Assembly: GCA_021521415.1 (NCBI GenBank)
Contig: JAIQDT010000226.1
Span: forward strand, 1 to 64,000
Length of the DNA: 64,000 bases
Reading direction: 5' to 3'
Source of the DNA: Bidens hawaiensis
Lineage: Eukaryota > Streptophyta > Magnoliopsida > Asterales > Asteraceae
In this document: one piece after another, positions 58,091 to 64,000 of the stretch
Layout of the letters: each line of letters begins with the position of its first letter
How positions within the stretch are numbered: position 1 is the stretch's first letter
Notes under the pieces: model-generated
What the model was told of the DNA's origin: nothing
Database searches by the model: none
What the model saw: the letters and a program-made list of their open reading frames with translations, nothing else
Program-made: the position numbers and the translations under genes

Positions 58091-59357
58091 TGTGGCGAGC
58101 GATTCCTTTGTTTTTGGCATTTGCTGCACACAAGGAGATGAAGGTGTTCCAGTTAGACGTGAAAAGTGCGTTTCTTAACGGTAAAGTCGACGAGGTTGTG
58201 TACGTTGAGCAACCTCCGGGTTTTCCTGACCCGGACTTTCCTGATCACGTGTACAAGCTAAATAAAGCGCTATATGGGCTACATCAGGCCCCTCGTGCCT
58301 GGTATGCAACTCTATCCGATTACTTTCTTGAGAATGGGTTTGAAAGGGGAAAGATCGATAGCACACTGTTCGTTAAGAGAAAAGGAGGAGACTTTTTTCT
58401 GGTTCAAGTCTACGTGGACGACATCATCTTTGCTGCATCAAAAGTCGCCATGTGTCAGGAATTTGAAGAAGTCATAAAGAAGAGGTTTGAAATGAGTGCA
58501 ATGGGTGAACTAACTTTCTTTCTAGGATTGCAGGTTGATCAGAAGAAGGATGGGATGTTCATCCATCAGACTAAATATGTCCAAGACGTTCTCAAACGCT
58601 TCAAGATGGAGGACAGCACTCCATTGACACTTCAGTCTGCGTCAATCACAAATTGGGTGCTGATTCAGACAGTGATGCAAACGTGGACCCCACCCAGTAT
58701 CGAGCAATAATAGGTTCTTTAATGTATTTAACTGCATCTAGACCTGAAATTACGTTTGCAGTTTGTCTTTGTGCTCGTTTTCAGGCAAACCCAAAGGAAT
58801 CACACATGAAGGGTGTGAAGAGGATATTGCGGTATCTCAAAGGCAAGCCTAAGCTGGGGTTGTGGTACAAGAAAGGGAGAGACTTGGAATTAGTCGCTTA
58901 CACGGATTCTGACTATGGAGGATGCAATCAGAATCGGAAGTCGACAACAGGTGGATGCCAATTTCTTGGAGGCAGATTAGTGTCATGGCAGTGCAAGAAG
59001 CAGACCTTAGTCGCCATCTCTACCTGTGAAGCAGAGTACATGGCAGCATCGAACTGCTGCTCCCAGGTTCTGTGGATACAACAGCAATTGCGCGATTACG
59101 GTCTGAATTTCACTCATACTCCTATTTGCATAGATAACACTGCTGCTATCTCAGTAACTAACAATCCCGTAAAGCATAGCAAAACTAAACACATTGACAT
59201 TCGTCATCATTTTATACGGGATTGTGCTGAAAAGAAATTAATATTGCTCGTAAAGGTTGATTCGTTAGATAATTTCGCTGATTTGTTTACTAAAGCGTTT
59301 GACAGAACTCGTTTTCAAAACCTTGTTGAGCTTAATGGGATGATCAATCCCGAGTAA
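58091..59357 (+). pseudogene. pol: Element C reverse transcriptase-RNase H
   Basis: RT frame resumes after a small deletion near 58095 (the usual block after EVFAPVA is missing). [19 protein letters not shown] and [11 protein letters not shown] are intact. A frameshift near 58620 shifts to 58653-59357, which carries SLMYLTASRPEITF, AYTDSDYGGC, STCEAEYMAAS, IDNTAA and SKTKHIDIRHHFIRD and ends TAA at 59355-59357 after GMINPE. Confidence 0.87.
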
Positions 59358-59433
59358 CCGTATTTCTTGTTTTTATTTAAAAAAAAAAAAAAACGTCACT
59401 ATCGCTTAGAATTATGTCGGTTGCTTCAGTTTG

Positions 59434-59530
59434 AAGGACATATTTTCGGATGTGTTTGGTCCTCACTTCTACAAGTAGATTATGAGGATAGCCATTAACC
59501 AACTGACTGAAAGTGACCGGGGCGGTTTAT
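59434..59530 (+). ncRNA. Conserved stem-loop module, copy 1 (C)
   Basis: Hairpin AAGGACAT...ATGTGTTTGGTCCT (59434-59463), then AGGATAGCCATTAACC (59485-59500), then GACCGGGGCGGTTT. Outer AGGAC/GTCCT pairing is retained as in A. Confidence 0.5.
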
Positions 59531-59580
59531 GATGTGTTTTTATTCTTTCGCTGAAAAATTAGTCGTTCATACGTAGTTAG

Positions 59581-59675
59581 AAGGACACATACTTGTATGT
59601 GGTCGGTCCAGCTGATCCATTGGATCATCAGGATAGCAGTTTACCTGAAGACTTTGACTTGATCGGGGCGATAGA
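59581..59675 (+). ncRNA. Conserved stem-loop module, copy 2 (C)
   Basis: Hairpin GGACACATACTTGTATGTGG...GTCC (59583-59609): the inner stem CACATAC/GTATGTG is perfect although its sequence differs from module 1. AGGATAGCAGTTTACCTG (59630-59647) and ATCGGGGCGATAG follow. Confidence 0.5.
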
Positions 59676-60683
59676 ATTTAAAATATTTTTTTTAGGGAGA
59701 TGAAATAAGTTTTCAAGTCTTCTACTTCGTAAGAAGTGTCTATACAATGTTTATATGAAAATTGATCCAACCTTGGAAAATGATACATAAACTATTTCTG
59801 TGTGCTTAACTAGTGAAGTTATTAGGCCTAAAAGACTTTAGAACAGTCATTGCATGTTATGGTAGCTTCCTATGGTGCGTAAAGGTAGAAGTGATACTAA
59901 CTAAAATTCATCGATTTTAAGTGGAAACTCATTAAGAGTTGTGTATGTCTCCATATATATCTTTCTGAATGATAGGCAGAAAAGCGATTACCCAGTTATA
60001 CACGAGCCCGTGAGTGTTCTGATTCCCGTGAAGATAGTGTGTCAAGTAACTGCAGTGATCCAGATTCGGGACTTGCAGTCGTCTACGGTTTGAAGCTATG
60101 TAAATCATTATTATTATAAAAAAAAGGGTGTAAGCTTATATTGTTATACTTATCATCAAGAGGCAAGAAAGAGAACGGGAAGAAGAGTGTAAAGATCGAA
60201 GAGTACTTACTATTTAATCAGACACTACGGGTCGAGGTCGACTCGGGGTGACTTGGGGAAAGCCAAAAACGCTTTGAGAATAGATAGGAGACATCATAAT
60301 CTCTGATGTGTTGCCCATTTATATTTTGAGCTTAATTGAACCTATTCCGTATCACAGAAGCGATGAAAACCATACTAAGTTTGTTTACCTGCATACAACC
60401 TGTCTCTTTATGTCATAATACAGCTGAACATGGATCTGTGTGACAATCACTTAATTAGTCTGATTCCTGTTCGGATCTTTTCTAAAACTTGGTAGTCCCT
60501 GTCGAGACTGAAATTTGATCCCGTGTACTTTATTTCTAAATCTTATTCTACTTATGTCGTTTTATGATCTTATACCTGGTTACTTGGTTTTTGATCGCAA
60601 CATCTAACTCTTTAAAGGAAGTTTTATAAGTTAATTGCATAATGCTAAATTCTTAAGGGTTAGTTATGTAAATTTTATTACTA

Positions 60684-61460
60684 AGCGAAGTTCAAGGCGA
60701 ACTTGTTAAACAGGCGAAGTTAAGGGGTAAGCAAAGTTAACCCTAACTTCGCCCGTATAATATAAACAGTATATAAAGAAGACTTATAGTTAAACACTTT
60801 TTACTTTTCACTTTTCTTTAAACCCGGCGAATTTATCATCCATTAACTTCGGCGAAGTTATATCTCAAATCACATCTTGTTGTTTTTCTCAGTTTTTAAT
60901 CCGATTTAAAGGTGTGTAGTGTCGTCATATCGTATAATCTATGACAATGACGTTAATCAAGGTCGTTTCGACCCGATTTGTGACCCCGTTCATTCAAACC
61001 CTCAACACCCGCTTTTCAAACATACTTTCACGTGGTCGTAATCATCTTGATCGTCTAGATATCCATAAAATCATGTGTTTAAGAGTCCACAATCATCGAA
61101 TTATCCAAACGACATCTCGTTTGACCGTTTAAACTGTTGCCGCTTCAGTTCAGGCGAAGTTACAGTTTAGACGAAGTTATCCTTAACTTCGCCTAAGGCT
61201 TAACTTCGCCTGTACTTTATTATTTAACTAATCTTATGCGATGTTGTTCAATGGCGAAGTTATGTTTAGGCGAAGTTGTCCATAACTTCGCCTCAGACCT
61301 AACTTCGCCTGTTTAATTATTCCATTTAAAATTATATTAACTGTTATCAGGCGAAGTTGTGGTAAAGGCGAAGTTATTATCAACTTCGCCCTTTCCCTAA
61401 CTTCGCCTATACAGTATAAATCATAACTTCGCTTATGGTAATAGGCGAACTTGTGATTTG
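60684..61460 (+). repeat. GGCGAAGTT-motif cluster upstream of the C accessory ORF
   Basis: About 18 copies of GGCGAAGTT or AACTTCGCC, many as inverted pairs separated by 5-20 nt. The same word is in the C LTR and leader and in the non-autonomous element at 12260-14515. It takes the position held by the CCCGA cluster in A and B. The frame at 60941-61132 lies between motifs and has no family similarity. Confidence 0.88.
60770..60780 (+). promoter_or_regulatory. Internal promoter (TATA box) for the C accessory ORF
   Basis: TATATAAAGAA about 730 bp before the ATG, within the motif cluster. A leader intron from about 60911 (AAAG|GTGTGT) to the CAG at 61496-61498 is possible; the acceptor context GATGCAG|ATATGGCAG matches A. 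Confidence 0.5.
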
Positions 61461-61500
61461 ACTCGACATTTCTCTAACTTAGACCGTTTGTGATGCAGAT

Positions 61501-64000
61501 ATGGCAGCAGTGGCGGGAGCCGGTGGTGCTGGTGGTGATGATGGAGGAGATAACAACCGTCAGTTTTTCCCGGGGCATAATATGTATATTACTTTGGACC
61601 CGGATGCGAGCGGAGTTGATGATTTTCGCGAGATCATAACTTTTCTTATCCGCTCGCGTATCTTCCACGCTATTACTACAACCCTGCCCATCTCGTTACC
61701 TAACATAGAAGATTTCTGGCAGACGGTTGAGTATGATTGCAAGAGCCCCCAGTTATGCGTGCAACATTTAACAATCAGGAAGTGCAGTTCTCTTCTGAGC
61801 AGATAAGGGTTGCTCTGCAGTTTGGGGATGAAACGAGAGATGATCCTACAGACTTCGTGGCTCCATTCAGGGATGGTGCCTTTCTAAGGATGGGCTATTC
61901 TGGTCCATTGGGGGATACACAGAGACGAAAGGGTTTCTTGTTAGATCAATGGCGCTTTCTCATGCACGTGATGATCGTGTGCATGTCAGGTAGAAAGGCT
62001 GGTACGGATGGAATGGGTGCGACGATGCGGTCGGCGATGACAGCACTGACTTACAATAAGCGTTATAGCTTTAGTCAAATGGTGTTCTACGAGATAGACC
62101 GTCAAAGACGAGCGGTGGCGCTTAAGAGATTCTTAATGTACCCAAGATTCCTTCAAATGATCTTGAATCACGTGGCTCCCTCGTTACCTCAGCGACGTCC
62201 GATTCGGTATGTGGAAAGTGTCAGCAAGCGAATCTTCACCCAGTGTAGATCATCAAGTGCGAGGAGTAAACCAGAGCTCCGTCCTTGACATACTCCGTTG
62301 TTTGGGTACTTGATCAATCTAGAGTATGTTGCAGCTCGTGGGGACGAGTTTCGGGATCCGGCACCACAACAGGCTGGAGCACCTCAACCACCACCTGAGG
62401 TACAACAATCTCCGCCTACTGCACCTGTTGTGGCACCGGAGGAACACGTCGACCTTGAAGCTGCTTTCGACGGTCAAGGATTTTTCAATATGGAACGTGT
62501 TGATCCAGCGGAAGAGGTACAGGTCTCGGCTGCACAGGATTCTAGTGTGGGTGTGTCAAAGGCAGCTACTACCGTGACTGATACGGAAAGAGCTGATTCT
62601 GATTCTTCAAATGATGATGTGGCTGAAGCTAGACAGATTTTGATCACTCAAGAAAGAATTCATGGGAAGAGAAAGAGAGACACCGATGACAGTGATTCGG
62701 ATTTGAAGAAGATTTACATCAGTTGGTTCATAGAGCGAGAAGGGAAAGAGCGGGTGCAGGTTCGGGAGCTGGTGAGAGCTCAAGGGTGGTTCGTTTTTCG
62801 CCACCCGCACTGTCTGGTATGACTATGGTCCCTACATCATTGACAGTTACAGGGCCAAGCGCCGCGGATGTTACCGTGGTGACTACCTCATCCTCCTTTG
62901 GCATACCACCCACTACATTTCAACTCCCAGCTCCGGAGATTGTGTCCTTGCCCCCTCCAACTCTTACTCCATCGGAGGTCGTTGCAAGGTTTGTTGAGTC
63001 GACGGTTGTTGCCACTGCAGGGTTGTCTGTTACGATACCACCTGCGGTTACGTTTCCACCTGTTTCTGAGGTGCCTGTTACCTTGGGAATCCCTCCTCCG
63101 TACGCTCAAGACATATCACATATGAGGTTTGATATCGATGCAACCTTATCCGACTCAGAAAGAATAGCAGCTCTTGAAAGGGTCGTGGCTGAACAGTCAA
63201 GAGTAAATCTAATCCAGACTCACGCTATTCAGCGCCTCGTTGCAGAGAATCAAATTCAGTCGTCCCTCCTGATTGAGCACGGTAAAATTTTTGATGCCTT
63301 GAAGCAGTTCTTGGCATCTCAGGGGGAGACAAGCTGCAAGGGCGATGAGCTGAGGACGAAGAAGCGTAACGATCGAGACGATGATCCCAATGCATCGAAA
63401 GGTGCAGGTGGTGAGTTGCCTAGAACTGAACAAGCTCTTGGGGCTTCCACATCTCAGGGTGAGTCAACGAATGTAGCTGGTGGTTCAGGGGGTGATGATG
63501 TGGTGGTAGTGGATGCTGAGGAGGTATTGAATGATGATGTTACAGGTGATGATGATGTGTTACCATTGGAAAAGATCGAGAAGATAGGAGCTGAGATCGT
63601 GATTGACAATGAAGTTGAAGAAGGAGAGATTGTGGAGGAGAACATTGAGCATGAAATTCCAGCAGTTGAAAAGTCAGATTTGGGTCAAGATACGGGATGT
63701 GATGAGACAGAATGGGAAGAGTAGCCAAGATGGAAAGAAGGCTACGCTCAGTGGTTCGTAAAGACTAAAAAACCGGCGGTCCCTACTATGTTCAAGAAAA
63801 GTTACAACATCAAACGGTATGCTGAATCGAAAAAGGGGATAATATGCTGGTTATATGATGAACAGTTGAAACTTTTTGTGATTAAACGTTATGATGGGGT
63901 TCAGTATTTCAAGAGATTGTTGAGGTCGTTGAATACCTTGCCTGAGTGTGAGGTGAAGGACTTAGCCAGGTTGGGGTTGATAAACAGGAGTGATGATAAC
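61501..64000 (+). pseudogene. Element C accessory ORF (continues past the window)
   Basis: ATG at 61501 (MAAVAGAGGAGGDDGGDN). The plant-transposon-protein domain spans 61555-62215 (FREIITFLIRSRIFHAIT ... VQFSSEQIRVALQFGDE ... LDQWRFLMHVMIVCMSGRK). A frameshift lies near 61737, TGA at 62286-62288, a frameshift near 62720 and TAG at 63722-63724. The middle is Pro/Thr-rich with acidic stretches and a coiled-coil-like part (SERIAALERVVAEQSRVNLI). After 63724 the frame is open to 64000 with the domain shared with A and B (LYDEQLKLFVIKRYDGVQYF). Function unknown. Confidence 0.75.

Larger units (their letters stand above)
59430..60420 (+). other. Conserved non-coding region between pol and aORF (C)
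   Basis: No coding signal. In order: stem-loop module 1 (59434-59530), module 2 (59581-59675), a CATGTTATGGTAGCTTCC word, GCAGAAAAGCGATTACCCAG and ACACGAGCCCGT (59959-60011), and GGGGTGACTTGGGGAAAGCC (60236-60330). The same series occurs in A and B on their strand. An A16 run at 59380-59393 precedes it. Confidence 0.75.
52521..64000 (+). mobile_element. Copia element C (SIRE/Maximus-like), 3' end outside the window
   Basis: Plus-strand copia element: 404-bp LTR, PBS, gag, intron, protease-integrase-RT-RNase H to 59357, conserved non-coding region, GGCGAAGTT cluster, aORF from 61501 to the window end. The left flank AAGAT (52516-52520) is the expected duplication, not verifiable here. It is a different family from A/B (short LTR, different motif) but has the same overall plan. 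Several frameshifts and stops make this copy defective. Confidence 0.88.

Noticed and set aside
61501..62288. Calling the accessory ORF a transposase or an envelope gene
   Set aside because: No DDE-type catalytic set, signal peptide or membrane helix is visible; only similarity to a family named 'putative plant transposon protein' is suggested.

Overview
This is a stretch of plant nuclear genome, probably eudicot and possibly Asteraceae, made almost entirely of nested LTR retrotransposons. I find no host gene, tRNA or rRNA gene. The evidence is initiator-tRNA-Met primer sites, plant-type Ty1/copia and Ty3/gypsy protein motifs, TG...CA long terminal repeats and 5-bp target-site duplications.

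Layout. 1-1778: 83-bp tandem array and unassigned low-copy-looking DNA rich in short GCGC motifs. 1779-19174: copia element A (minus strand), left LTR truncated, carrying a 2.26-kb non-autonomous LTR element at 12260-14515. 19175-20415 continuing at 51085-51784: pieces of an Athila/Tat-like gypsy element (minus), split by element B. 20416-51079: copia element B (minus), TSD CATAA, whose 5' LTR is split by a 14,964-bp Ty3/gypsy chromovirus-like element (35291-50254, plus, TSD GCTGT), which itself holds a 3.1-kb solo LTR (40758-43872). 51785-52520: remnant 'D' of another large copia element (plus), broken by copia element C (52521 to beyond the window end, plus).

Elements A, B and C share one large design: LTR, PBS, gag, protease-integrase-RT-RNaseH, a long conserved non-coding region, then a separate accessory ORF (aORF) with its own TATA box and an apparent leader intron. 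Two features deserve attention. (1) Between gag and protease, B and C carry a 2.0-kb / 1.2-kb segment with splice-site signals at both ends (canonical GT...AG in B; C has a perfect donor but a mutated acceptor). It encodes an alternative Gag C-terminus (coiled coil, second zinc knuckle) that ends in a stop codon about 20 nt before the acceptor. Removing it fuses Gag to Pol in frame, with phase 0, in both elements although the lengths differ. Element A lacks exactly this segment, base for base at the GT...AG borders, as if it were a retrocopy of the spliced RNA. (2) Each family carries a dense cluster of its own short motif (CCCGA type in A/B, GGCGAAGTT in C) in its LTR and again just upstream of the aORF promoter, and not in coding sequence. 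Between pol and aORF lie collinear non-coding blocks, including a duplicated stem-loop module, shared by families whose surrounding non-coding DNA is otherwise largely different.

All coding regions are interrupted by stops or frameshifts, so I mark most of them as pseudogenes. Comparisons are by eye between copies inside the window; no database search was run.
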